Assembly (NCBI RefSeq): GCF_003149145.1
Contig: NZ_QGDQ01000021.1
Coordinates: 34,366 to 98,365 of the forward strand
DNA: 64,000 bases
DNA from: Quadrisphaera granulorum
GTDB taxonomy: Bacteria; Actinomycetota; Actinomycetes; Actinomycetales; Quadrisphaeraceae
Direction of reading: 5' to 3'
This document shows positions 24,753 to 32,160 of the stretch, in pieces (position 1 is the stretch's first letter; the number at the start of each line of letters is the position of its first letter). The translations under genes were made by a program, and so were the position numbers. The notes beneath the pieces were generated by a model that saw only the letters and a list, made by a program, of their open reading frames with translations, did no database searches and was not told where the DNA came from.

Positions 24753-25868
24753 TCAGCCGAAGTTCTCCCCCACCCGGACCGGCACCCTCTCGCGCGCGGC
24801 CGCGTTGTCGAGTCCGGCGACCATGAGCAGGTCGACCACCACCGAGCGCACCTGGGCCAGCACCACGTCACTGGACAGCGACGAGCGCGGCACCAGCACA
24901 GACGCTTGACCCACCGCCGAGAGCGCCTCCACCGCCCCCTCCCGAGACCGGCCGGGCGCGAGGTCCTCGGCGAGGCGCAGCGAGGCGGCCGCCAGCTGGT
25001 CGACCAGGTCCAGCAGCTCCTCGGGCACCACCTCGAGCCTGTCGGTGGCCACCCACAGCCGCCGGGCGAGCACACGGACGTTGCGCAGGGCGCGGTCGAG
25101 GGGCACGGCCATGGCGCTGACCGAACGGGTCTGGGCGGTGTGCCGGCGGCGGAACGGCGACAGCCGTGCGGCGTCGAGGCCCTCCGCGGCGGCGGCGCGC
25201 AGCCCGTCGAGCCGCTCCTGGGTGCCCCGAGCGTGGGTGAGGGCGTCGCGGGCGCGGTCGGCGTCGCCGTCGCGAGCCGCTGCCGAGGCCTCCAGCAGCA
25301 GGTCCGCCAGGGTGCTCACCAGTTCCCGGGCGAGCTTGAGCGGACGCTGCAGCTGCCGGGTGGGTACGAGCGTCGCGAGGGCCAGCGCCACCGCGCCACC
25401 CACGACGGCGTCGAGCCACCTGTCGACGATCGCGCCCGTCGTCGGCGGGTGCACCAGCGTCACGAACACGCCCTGCACCGCGATCTGGTTGATCATGAGG
25501 GTGCCGGCACGCAGGACGATCGCCACCGCCATCCCCAACCCGATGACCAGCGCCACCTGCCACGGACCGGAGCCGAACACGCGGACCAGCAGGTCGCCGA
25601 CGGCCACCCCGATGGCCACGCCAACCACCACCTCGCCGACGCGGCGGATGCGGTTGCCGTAGGAGACGCCCAGGCCGAGCACCGCAGCGATCGGCGCGAA
25701 GATCGGCTGCGTGTGGCCCAGCACCTGCGAAGCGATGAACAGCGCGGTGGCAGCGCCGAAGGCGCACAGCGCGATGTGGGGCGCGTGCACCCGCAGCCGC
25801 TGCAGGCGGCTCCCCGCCTCGGCGCGCAGGCTCTTGCCCAGACCGGTGCTCTCGCCCACGCGGTCCAT
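24753..25868 (-). CDS. FUSC-family membrane protein
   Basis: A 371-residue protein from ATG 25868. The first 175 residues contain five or six hydrophobic helices (ALCAFGAATALFIASQVLG, PIFAPIAAVLGLGVSYGNR, VGEVVVGVAIGVAVGDLLV), the FUSC/aromatic acid exporter pattern. The second half is a cytoplasmic helical domain with several Arg-rich stretches. Related proteins are proposed to export aromatic acids or to affect the envelope, but the substrate here is unknown. It lies 13 bases downstream of the kinase gene and is probably co-transcribed with it. Confidence 0.85.
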   Translation of the reverse strand: MDRVGESTGLGKSLRAEAGSRLQRLRVHAPHIALCAFGAATALFIASQVLGHTQPIFAPIAAVLGLGVSYGNRIRRVGEVVVGVAIGVAVGDLLVRVFGSGPWQVALVIGLGMAVAIVLRAGTLMINQIAVQGVFVTLVHPPTTGAIVDRWLDAVVGGAVALALATLVPTRQLQRPLKLARELVSTLADLLLEASAAARDGDADRARDALTHARGTQERLDGLRAAAAEGLDAARLSPFRRRHTAQTRSVSAMAVPLDRALRNVRVLARRLWVATDRLEVVPEELLDLVDQLAAASLRLAEDLAPGRSREGAVEALSAVGQASVLVPRSSLSSDVVLAQVRSVVVDLLMVAGLDNAAARERVPVRVGENFG

Positions 25869-25881
25869 CCTGCCGGGCGGG

Positions 25882-26460
25882 TCAGGTCCGCAGCAGGAGG
25901 TCCGCGCGCTCCCGCGTGCCCTCCGCGGCGAACAGCACCCGCTCCTGCGCCGCCCACCGTTCCCAGTGCGGCCGGTACGCCTCGCCGTCGCGCTCGATGC
26001 CGCGTCGCATGCGCTCGTCGTCGTCGGCCTCCACCCACACCAGGGCGGTCAGGTGAGGTGCGCACGGACGCGACCCGCATCCCACCCCTTCGAGGACGAC
26101 GACGGCGGCCGCGGGCACCGGCACCTGCTCCGCCCACGTGTGCGCCACCCAGTCCCAGCGGCGGAACGCGGCCGGCGTGCCGGCGGTCAGGGGTTCGAGC
26201 ACCTGGGCGGTCACCAGGCCCACGGACTCGGCGAGCCCGTCCCAGCCCGGGTAGAGGTCGTCCATGTGCACCTCGGTGGTGCTGACTCCACGCGCCCGCA
26301 GCGCTGTCGCCACCACTCCGGCAAGCGTCGTCTTGCCCGACCCGCTGGGGCCGTCGATGGCCAGGACGCGCACCCCGCCCGGCCCGGCGGGTCGCCCCAG
26401 CACCAGCTCCACGACCCGCTCGGCGATGTCCGCGGCGGCCGGGTCGGTGAGCTCGGGCAC
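25882..26460 (-). CDS. Uridine kinase-like P-loop NTPase
   Basis: A 192-residue protein from GTG 26460. Walker A is GPSGSGKTT at residues 37 to 45, followed by HMDDLYPGWDGL, the nucleoside-kinase substrate/Mg region. VVVLEGVGCG is the Walker B-like strand. WVEADDDERMRRGIERDGE resembles the lid. This fits the uridine kinase/(d)NTP kinase-like group common in actinobacteria. The substrate is not certain. TAGCGT lies 6 bases before the start, indicating a leaderless mRNA. Confidence 0.85.
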   Translation of the reverse strand: MPELTDPAAADIAERVVELVLGRPAGPGGVRVLAIDGPSGSGKTTLAGVVATALRARGVSTTEVHMDDLYPGWDGLAESVGLVTAQVLEPLTAGTPAAFRRWDWVAHTWAEQVPVPAAAVVVLEGVGCGSRPCAPHLTALVWVEADDDERMRRGIERDGEAYRPHWERWAAQERVLFAAEGTRERADLLLRT

Positions 26461-26466
26461 CCGGTC

Positions 26467-26472
26467 ACGCTA
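26467..26472 (-). promoter_or_regulatory. -10 hexamer TAGCGT before kinase gene
   Basis: On the minus strand TAGCGT is followed by six bases and then GTG 26460. No Shine-Dalgarno sequence is present. Likely promoter of the kinase-FUSC operon. Confidence 0.5.
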
Positions 26473-26490
26473 GCCACCCCACCCTCTCTC

Positions 26491-26540
26491 CGTGATCATG
26501 GGCCTCCGCCACCTTCCGGCCGTGATCGTGGGCGTCCGAA
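26491..26540. repeat. Repeat A2: two direct GTGATC units
   Basis: CGTGATCATGG (26491) and CGTGATCGTGG (26521) are direct copies exactly 30 bases apart, the same layout as at 20784-20834. The spacer (TCCGCCACC then TTCCGG) is also conserved. It separates the divergent kinase and sigma-factor genes. Confidence 0.7.
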
Positions 26541-26572
26541 GGACAACGCCCTGTAAGAACGCCCCGCGGGAC

Positions 26573-26600
26573 GGAACTACCCGGGTGTCCCCGACGAGAG
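26573..26600 (+). promoter_or_regulatory. Possible ECF-type autoregulatory promoter
   Basis: GGAAC at 26573-26577 resembles the -35 of ECF sigma promoters, and CGAC/GACG follows about 15 bases later. Positive autoregulation by an ECF factor would be usual. The match is short and the call is weak. Confidence 0.2.
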
Positions 26601-26608
26601 GAACCCCG

Positions 26609-27247
26609 GTGCACGTCCCTCCTGGCGCCAGCCCACCCGACCCCGCCGAGCGTCTCACCCGGCTCTACCGGGAGCACGCCCCGCGGGTGCTCGGCTTCCT
26701 GCTGCGCCGCGGAGCCGCTGACGCGGCACCGGATCTGCTCAGCGAGGTCTTCGCGACGGCGTGGCGACGCGTGCACGACGTCCCCGAGCCAGCCCTGCCG
26801 TGGCTGCTGGGTGTGGCCCGCAACACCCTCGCGCACCACTGGCGCTCCCAGGGGCAGCAGGCGGCCCTCGCGCTGAGCGCCGCGCACGCGGCAGCCGGTG
26901 ACCACCGCCTCCACCGCGGCGGGGACGGCCGAGCCGACGTCTCTGACACCGTCGCCGAGCGCAGCGCCGTCGTCACGGCCCTCGCCGGCCTCAGCGACGA
27001 AGACCGCGAGGTGCTCCTCCTCGTCGGCTGGGACGGACTCAGCTCGTCAGAGGCGGCAGCGGTGTTCGGCTGCGCACCCGGAGCGTTCGCCGTCCGCCTC
27101 CACCGGGCCCGGCGCCGGCTGGAGCGAGCACTTGACCCACCCGCCTGGTCAGCACCGCCGCCACCACCGCGTCCCCGTCACGCCGCCGCGCCTGCCCACA
27201 CGACCACCCGCACCCCTGCCCGCCCGCTCGCCCTCGAGGAGTCCTGA
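26609..27247 (+). CDS. ECF RNA polymerase sigma factor
   Basis: A 212-residue sigma-70 family protein. GTG 26609 has AGAGGAA 6 bases upstream; the open frame before it covers a repeat element. Region 2 is ERLTRLYREHAPRVLGFLLRRG... DLLSEVFATAWRRVHDVPEPALPWLLGVARNTLAHHWR. Region 4 is GLSDEDREVLLLVGWDGLSSSEAAAVFGCAPGAFAVRLHRARRRL. A Pro/His/Ala-rich tail of about 35 residues follows. It overlaps the next gene by one base (TGATG). Genes of this type commonly sit with a CU044_5270 partner. Confidence 0.93.
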   Translation: MHVPPGASPPDPAERLTRLYREHAPRVLGFLLRRGAADAAPDLLSEVFATAWRRVHDVPEPALPWLLGVARNTLAHHWRSQGQQAALALSAAHAAAGDHRLHRGGDGRADVSDTVAERSAVVTALAGLSDEDREVLLLVGWDGLSSSEAAAVFGCAPGAFAVRLHRARRRLERALDPPAWSAPPPPPRPRHAAAPAHTTTRTPARPLALEES

Positions 27248-28434
27248 TGTCCGCGCCCACCCCGCTGCCCTCCGACCACCTCGACCCGCACGACCCCGTG
27301 CTGCTGCGCCTCCGGTCTGCTCGTCCTGATGTCGACGACGACGTCGCCGCGCTGCTGGCCGAGGACGGCGACGCGCTGCTCGCCGCCGTCTTCGCAGGTC
27401 ACGGGCCCGAGACGTCGACCGCCGAGCAGCAGCCCGCCCCGCGCCTGCGCCCCCGCTTACGGCGCGCCCCGTTGAAGAGGGCGCCCAGGAGCCGCCGCAC
27501 CCTGGCCATGGCGCTGGCGCTCGCGGCGGTCACCGCCACGGGCGTGGTGCTGGCCGCGGAGGCACTGCGCCCGGCGCCGAGCGGTTCGATGGCCGTCAGC
27601 CCGCCGTCGTCGTCCTCTCCGGTGTTGAGCGAGGGCGAGGGCACCGTCCCGGTGACCACCGACACCCGCGCCGCCGCGACCGCGCCGGCCGGTGCGGTGC
27701 TGCTCGAGCTCGCCTCGGTGGCCCTGGCGCAGCCGGGGGCCACCACTGGAGGCCAGGTCGTCTACACGGACACGACCTCGCAGGTGCGGGTAGGTCAGAA
27801 CGGGGAGCTCCTCGGCACGCAGCGGAGCCAGCTGTGGTGGGCTCCCGACGGGGCCGGCAAGGAGATCCTCACCAGCACCGGCGGTGACCTCAGCAACGGC
27901 ACCACGACCTGGCGCGCGGGGGAGCGCCCCGAGGGGGAGCAGCAGACGGTCCTGGACGAGCTGGGCGGACCCGCCGGCGTCCCCACCGACCCGACTGCCC
28001 TGGCGCGCCAGGTGGCCGGGGCCGCAGCCACGATGCCGTTGATGGTCGGCAACGACGGTGAGGGCACCGTCACCGACACCGAGATGCGCCTCCTGACGGG
28101 ACTCCTGCGGTCTCCCCAGCTGAGCGCCGAGCAGAGGTCGACGGTATTCACGGCCATGGCGGCGCGTTCCGACGTCGGGCTGCTCGGCGAGCACACCGAC
28201 CCGCAGGGGCGTACGGGCACTGCGATCGAGTTCACCCTGCACAACGGCGGGGTGTGGCGGGAGACGCTGACCTTCGACCCGCAGCGGGCGGTGCTGCTGG
28301 CGTGGGAGAGCACCCTGGTGGACCGAGGCACGATGGCGGAGTCGCTGGCTCGGATCCCGCTCGGCCCTTGGACGAGTGAGGTCTACTCCGCTACCGGGAT
28401 GGTCGCGGACGTCGGTGACATCCCTGCCCACTGA
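27247..28434 (+). CDS. CU044_5270-family sigma-associated membrane protein
   Basis: A 395-residue protein from ATG 27247. About 85 cytoplasmic residues are followed by one membrane helix (TLAMALALAAVTATGVVLAAE), then a Ser/Thr-rich linker with the recurrent motif. The roughly 260-residue extracytoplasmic domain contains VLLELASVALAQP and QLWWAPDGAGKEILTS, typical of the CU044_5270 family. The layout matches a transmembrane anti-sigma or sensor partner for the upstream ECF factor, although no zinc-binding anti-sigma motif is visible. Function is inferred from topology and coupling. Confidence 0.82.
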   Translation: MSAPTPLPSDHLDPHDPVLLRLRSARPDVDDDVAALLAEDGDALLAAVFAGHGPETSTAEQQPAPRLRPRLRRAPLKRAPRSRRTLAMALALAAVTATGVVLAAEALRPAPSGSMAVSPPSSSSPVLSEGEGTVPVTTDTRAAATAPAGAVLLELASVALAQPGATTGGQVVYTDTTSQVRVGQNGELLGTQRSQLWWAPDGAGKEILTSTGGDLSNGTTTWRAGERPEGEQQTVLDELGGPAGVPTDPTALARQVAGAAATMPLMVGNDGEGTVTDTEMRLLTGLLRSPQLSAEQRSTVFTAMAARSDVGLLGEHTDPQGRTGTAIEFTLHNGGVWRETLTFDPQRAVLLAWESTLVDRGTMAESLARIPLGPWTSEVYSATGMVADVGDIPAH

Positions 28435-28475
28435 CCCGGTGAGCGCCGTCCAGGCGGGAGACCTCCGCCACCCTC

Positions 28476-28541
28476 CTCCGTGATCATGGACGTCCGCCAC
28501 CCGGTGGGCCGTAGAGGTGGCGGATGTCCATGATCACGGAG
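28476..28541. repeat. Palindromic repeat A3, 25-bp arms
   Basis: Arms 28476-28500 and 28517-28541 are complementary at 24 of 25 positions around a 16-base loop. The unit is CTCCGTGATCATGG followed by ACGTCCGCCAC. It lies between the CU044_5270 gene and hisF. Its right arm reaches the position expected for the hisF -35 element, so it may affect that promoter as well as ending upstream transcription. Confidence 0.8.
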
Positions 28542-28551
28542 AGTGGGGACC

Positions 28552-28557
28552 TAGGCT
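28552..28557 (+). promoter_or_regulatory. -10 hexamer TAGGCT before hisF
   Basis: TAGGCT ends 8 bases before GTG 28566. It is identical in sequence and spacing to the hisE -10, consistent with a shared type of leaderless his promoter. Confidence 0.5.
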
Positions 28558-28565
28558 GGGCCGAC

Positions 28566-29348
28566 GTGAGCCTGGCCGTGCGCGTGATCCCCTGCCTCGA
28601 TGTCGACGCCGGCCGCGTCGTCAAGGGCGTCAACTTCCGCGAACTGCGCGACGCCGGAGACCCCGTGGAGCTGGCCGCTCGCTACGACGCCCAAGGCGCC
28701 GACGAGCTGGTCTTCCTCGACGTCACAGCCTCCTCCGGTGACCGCGAGACGACGTACGACGTCGTGCGTCGCACCGCAGAGCAGGTCTTCATCCCGCTCA
28801 CCGTGGGCGGCGGGGTCCGCAGCCCCGAGGACGTCGACAGGCTGCTCCGTGCCGGTGCTGACAAGGTCGGCGTCAACACCGCCGCCATCGCCCGCCCGGA
28901 GCTGGTCCGCGAGATCGCGGAGCGGTTCGGGAGCCAGGTGCTCGTCGTCTCGCTCGACGCGCGACGTGTTCCTCAGGGCTCGCAGCCGGCTGGTTCACCA
29001 GCGTCAGGCTACGAAGTCACCACGCATGGCGGCCGCCGCGGCACCGGCATCGACGCCGTCGAGTGGGCCGAGCGGGTCGCGGAACTGGGCGCAGGGGAGC
29101 TGCTGCTCAACTCCATGGACGCCGACGGCACCAAGGCGGGGTTCGACCTGGAGATGCTCACCGCCGTGCGCGCCCGCGTCGGCGTGCCGGTGATCGCCAG
29201 CGGCGGCGCCGGGGCCGTGGAGCACTTCGCGCCCGCGGTGGCCGCCGGGGCCGACGCGGTGCTGGCGGCGAGCGTCTTCCACTTCGGGCAGATGACCATC
29301 GGCGACGTCAAGGCGTCGCTGGCGGAGGCTGGCCACCCCGTCCGCTGA
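28566..29348 (+). CDS. hisF: Imidazole glycerol phosphate synthase, cyclase subunit
   Basis: A 260-residue TIM barrel. It converts PRFAR plus ammonia (from the HisH glutaminase, not in this window) to imidazole glycerol phosphate and AICAR. Signatures are [19 protein letters not shown] with the catalytic Asp, [50 protein letters not shown] with the second catalytic Asp, and [15 protein letters not shown] 28566 is the start, just after a -10 hexamer. The gene is solitary here, separated from hisE/hisG and hisI. Confidence 0.96.
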   Translation: MSLAVRVIPCLDVDAGRVVKGVNFRELRDAGDPVELAARYDAQGADELVFLDVTASSGDRETTYDVVRRTAEQVFIPLTVGGGVRSPEDVDRLLRAGADKVGVNTAAIARPELVREIAERFGSQVLVVSLDARRVPQGSQPAGSPASGYEVTTHGGRRGTGIDAVEWAERVAELGAGELLLNSMDADGTKAGFDLEMLTAVRARVGVPVIASGGAGAVEHFAPAVAAGADAVLAASVFHFGQMTIGDVKASLAEAGHPVR

Positions 29349-29359
29349 CCCCCCCCGAG

Positions 29360-29419
29360 CGTGATCATGGGAGTCCGCCACCCTCCGAGCTCGCAGGGTG
29401 GCGGAGGCCCATGATCACG
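29360..29419. terminator. Palindromic repeat A4, bidirectional terminator
   Basis: Arms 29360-29384 and 29395-29419 match at 23 of 25 positions with a 10-base loop; the unit is CGTGATCATGG then TCCGCCACCCT. It fills the 76-base gap between the convergent stops of hisF and the TIGR03085 gene, the expected place for a shared terminator. It belongs to the same family as the 28.5 kb element. Confidence 0.75.
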
Positions 29420-29424
29420 GAGGG

Positions 29425-30108
29425 TCAGAGCTGCTGGACCACGGCGGAGAACTCGGCGACGGCGTCCGTCGGGCCGCTGATCTCCACCTGCGCCGCCCCG
29501 CGGCGGCCGGTGGCGTGCAGCACCAGCTCCTCCACCTCACCGGTGAGCACCACCTGGCGGTCTCGTCGCACCGCCACGACCTGCGGCCCGGCCGGCACCA
29601 CGAGCGCGACGCCTACGGGTGAGCGGCGGTAGGCCAGCCTCGCCACCGCACGCAGGCTGCGCCACAGCGCCTCGCGCTGCCCCGGGCGCAGCTCCTCGGC
29701 GGAGGCCGGGTCGGTGGGGTCCCACGACGGCGCGGCGCGGCGCAGGTCCTGCCCGTGCACGTAGAACTCCAGCCCGTTGGCGAGGGCCTCGAGCTGCGGC
29801 AGCGCCTGCGGCGTCCACCGCGGTGGACCGGACCGGAACCGCTGCACGAGCTCGGCGAAGGGCAGCGAGCGCAGCTGGGCCTCGACGACGTCGGCGTGAG
29901 CGACGGCGCGCGCCAGCACCGGCGGGACGGCACTGCGAGCCTCGAGTCGCTCCGACAGCTGCCGCGGTACGAAAGCATCGGGCCGTCCGTCGCGCACCAC
30001 GAGGTGCACGGCGAGCTCGCGGGCGTCCCAGCCTTCGCACAGCGTGGGAGCGTCGGGTCCCGCCTCGAGCAGCAGGTCGGTGAGGTGAGCGCGGTCGGGC
30101 CCTGTCAC
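29425..30108 (-). CDS. TIGR03085 family metal-binding protein
   Basis: A 227-residue protein of the DinB/mycothiol-dependent maleylpyruvate isomerase superfamily. The N-terminal DRAHLTDLLLEAGPDAPTLCEGWDARELAVHLVVRD supplies the first metal His, and LEALANGLEFYVHGQDLRRA supplies the other Glu and His ligands. TIGR03085 proteins are found in mycothiol producers; the substrate is unknown. The start GTG 30108 has a weak -10 like AACAAT 6 bases upstream. It is convergent with hisF and divergent from the ABC exporter. Confidence 0.88.
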   Translation of the reverse strand: MTGPDRAHLTDLLLEAGPDAPTLCEGWDARELAVHLVVRDGRPDAFVPRQLSERLEARSAVPPVLARAVAHADVVEAQLRSLPFAELVQRFRSGPPRWTPQALPQLEALANGLEFYVHGQDLRRAAPSWDPTDPASAEELRPGQREALWRSLRAVARLAYRRSPVGVALVVPAGPQVVAVRRDRQVVLTGEVEELVLHATGRRGAAQVEISGPTDAVAEFSAVVQQL

Positions 30109-30219
30109 CCGATCATTGTTCCCCGCATCGCGCTCCGTGGCAGCGCGAGGTGCCTCGCGGGCCCCGATGTCGGTGGCTCGTGTTTCGATTCATCGAGTGA
30201 GCGTGCGAGCGGTGTTCCT

Positions 30220-32160
30220 GTGAGTTCGAGTGGCACTTTCCTGCCCGGTCTGAAAATCCTCGCCCGCGGCGCTCGTGAGGAGCCCCGCCTGTTCGCCGGG
30301 GCGGTGCTCGGCAGCGTCGTCTACGGCGTGGGCACCGCGGGGAGCGGCTGGCTGGTCGGTCGCATCACCGAAGACGTCGTCGTCCCCGCCCTGACCTCCG
30401 GCTCGCAACGCACCGTCACCACGGGTGACGTGTGGCTCGCCGGGGCCGCGCTGCTCGCCGTCGCCCTGGTCACCGTGGGTGGGGTGCTCCTGCGGCGCAT
30501 CTTCGCCGGCGCAGCCATGTACGGCCTGCAGGCCCGCTACCGCCGGGCCCTGGCCCGCCGTTACCTCGACCTGCCGCTGAGCTGGCACCACTCCCACCCC
30601 GCGGGGCGGCTGCTGGCCACGGCCGCCTCCGACGTCGAGGCGACCTGGCAGGCCATGGCCATCCTTCCCTTCGCGCTGGGCGTCGTCGTCCTCATCGGGG
30701 TCGCTGGACCGGCCATGGTCGCGGCGGATCCTGTGCTCGGGGGCATCGGGCTGGTCGTCGTCCCGGCCCTGGTGGTGGCCAACGCCGCGTACTCGCGCGT
30801 GATGTCGCCCAAGGTCCGGCGCGTGCAGCGCCTGCGCGGGGAGGTCTCCGCCGTCGCGCACGAGAGCTTCGAGGGCGCGCTCGTCGTGAAGACCCTCGGC
30901 CTGGCGGACGGCGAGGTCGCCCGGTTCTCCGAGCACGCCGCGCGCCTGCGCGACGCCAACATCGCCGCGGGCCGCACCCGCGGGGCGTTCGACCCGGTCA
31001 TCGAGGCGCTCCCGCAGCTCGGCACGCTGCTCGTGCTGGCGGTGGGCGCAGCCCGCGCGGCGAGCGGCTCCGCCGACGTCGGCGACATCGTCCAGGTCGC
31101 CTACATGCTGAGCCTGCTCGCCTTCCCGGTGCGGGCCATCGGCTGGACCCTCGCCGAGTTGCCCCGCACCGTTGCCGGTGACGCGCGCCTGCAGGCGGTG
31201 CTGCGGGAGAGCGCCACGACACCGTGGGGCACGCTGCGCGCGGACCGGACCGCTAGCCCGGCAGCGCCCTCCGCGCGGGGTGTGGAGTACCACCACCCCG
31301 TGCCCGTCCCCGATCCCACCGATGAGGACGACGACGACGACGCGCGCCGCCGAGCCGCGGCCGCTGCGCCTGCTCTTGGGCGGTCCAGAGCGGCGAGGCC
31401 CGTGCTGTCGGGCGTCCACCTCGACCTCACCGCCGGCACCACCACCGCGCTGGTCGGCGGCACGGGCTCGGGCAAGTCGACATTGGCGGGGCTGCTCGTG
31501 CGCCTCGTCGACCCGACGTCCGGGCAGGTGCTGCTCGACGGTGTCGACGTGCGCGAGCTTGCCGAGGGGGAGCTGGCCGGCGTTGCGGCCCTCGTACCGC
31601 AGGCGACGTTCGTCTTCGACGACACCGTCCGCGGCAACGTCGCGCTCGGCCTGGAGGTCACCGACGACGACGTGTGGGCCGCTTTGCGCCTGGCCCAGGC
31701 CGACGGCTTCGTGGCGTCCCTGCCCGACGGCCTCGACACGCGCGTGGGGGAGCGCGGGACGACCCTGTCCGGTGGCCAGCGCCAGCGGCTGGCGCTCGCT
31801 CGCGCGCTCGTGCGGCGCCCGCGCCTGCTCGTCCTCGACGACGCCACCTCCGCACTCGACCCCGCCGTCGAGCGCGCCGTGCTCGACGGGCTCGGCGCCT
31901 CGTTCGACGGCGGGCAGGGCACCACCGTGCTGGTGGTCGCCTCCCGCCCGGCGACCATCGCCCTGGCCGACGAGGTCGTGCACCTCGAACGCGGCCGCGT
32001 GGTCGACCGGGGCACCGCCGAGGAGTTGCTCCAGCGTGACGAGGGCTACCGCGAGCTGGTCTCGGCCTACGCCCGGGCTGCGCGGCAGCGTGCCGCCGAG
32101 TCCATGAGCAGCGAGAACATGAGCAGTAAGAGCATGACCGGCGAGGGGAGCCGCGCGTGA
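30220..32160 (+). CDS. ABC exporter half-transporter, degenerate site subunit
   Basis: About 646 residues from GTG 30220, the first start that fits the family; the frame upstream overlaps the divergent gene. There are six hydrophobic helices in the first 330 residues, then an Asp-run linker (DEDDDDDARRR) from the recurrent motif. The nucleotide-binding domain has Walker A GGTGSGKST, signature LSGGQRQRL, and Walker B LLVLDDATSALDP, in which the usual catalytic Glu is Asp. It overlaps the next exporter gene by 4 bases. The pair should form a heterodimeric exporter of unknown substrate. Confidence 0.9.
   Translation: MSSSGTFLPGLKILARGAREEPRLFAGAVLGSVVYGVGTAGSGWLVGRITEDVVVPALTSGSQRTVTTGDVWLAGAALLAVALVTVGGVLLRRIFAGAAMYGLQARYRRALARRYLDLPLSWHHSHPAGRLLATAASDVEATWQAMAILPFALGVVVLIGVAGPAMVAADPVLGGIGLVVVPALVVANAAYSRVMSPKVRRVQRLRGEVSAVAHESFEGALVVKTLGLADGEVARFSEHAARLRDANIAAGRTRGAFDPVIEALPQLGTLLVLAVGAARAASGSADVGDIVQVAYMLSLLAFPVRAIGWTLAELPRTVAGDARLQAVLRESATTPWGTLRADRTASPAAPSARGVEYHHPVPVPDPTDEDDDDDARRRAAAAAPALGRSRAARPVLSGVHLDLTAGTTTALVGGTGSGKSTLAGLLVRLVDPTSGQVLLDGVDVRELAEGELAGVAALVPQATFVFDDTVRGNVALGLEVTDDDVWAALRLAQADGFVASLPDGLDTRVGERGTTLSGGQRQRLALARALVRRPRLLVLDDATSALDPAVERAVLDGLGASFDGGQGTTVLVVASRPATIALADEVVHLERGRVVDRGTAEELLQRDEGYRELVSAYARAARQRAAESMSSENMSSKSMTGEGSRA

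Noticed and set aside
24669..26285. 538-codon plus-strand frame starting in the 9-bp repeats
   Set aside because: It is antisense to the FUSC and kinase genes, and the product is low-complexity His/Arg/Gly sequence.
29004..29381. Short ORFs beginning with peptides such as MADSHDHA
   Set aside because: These starts arise because GTGATCATG repeat units translate as His-Asp-His. They are artefacts of the palindromic elements.
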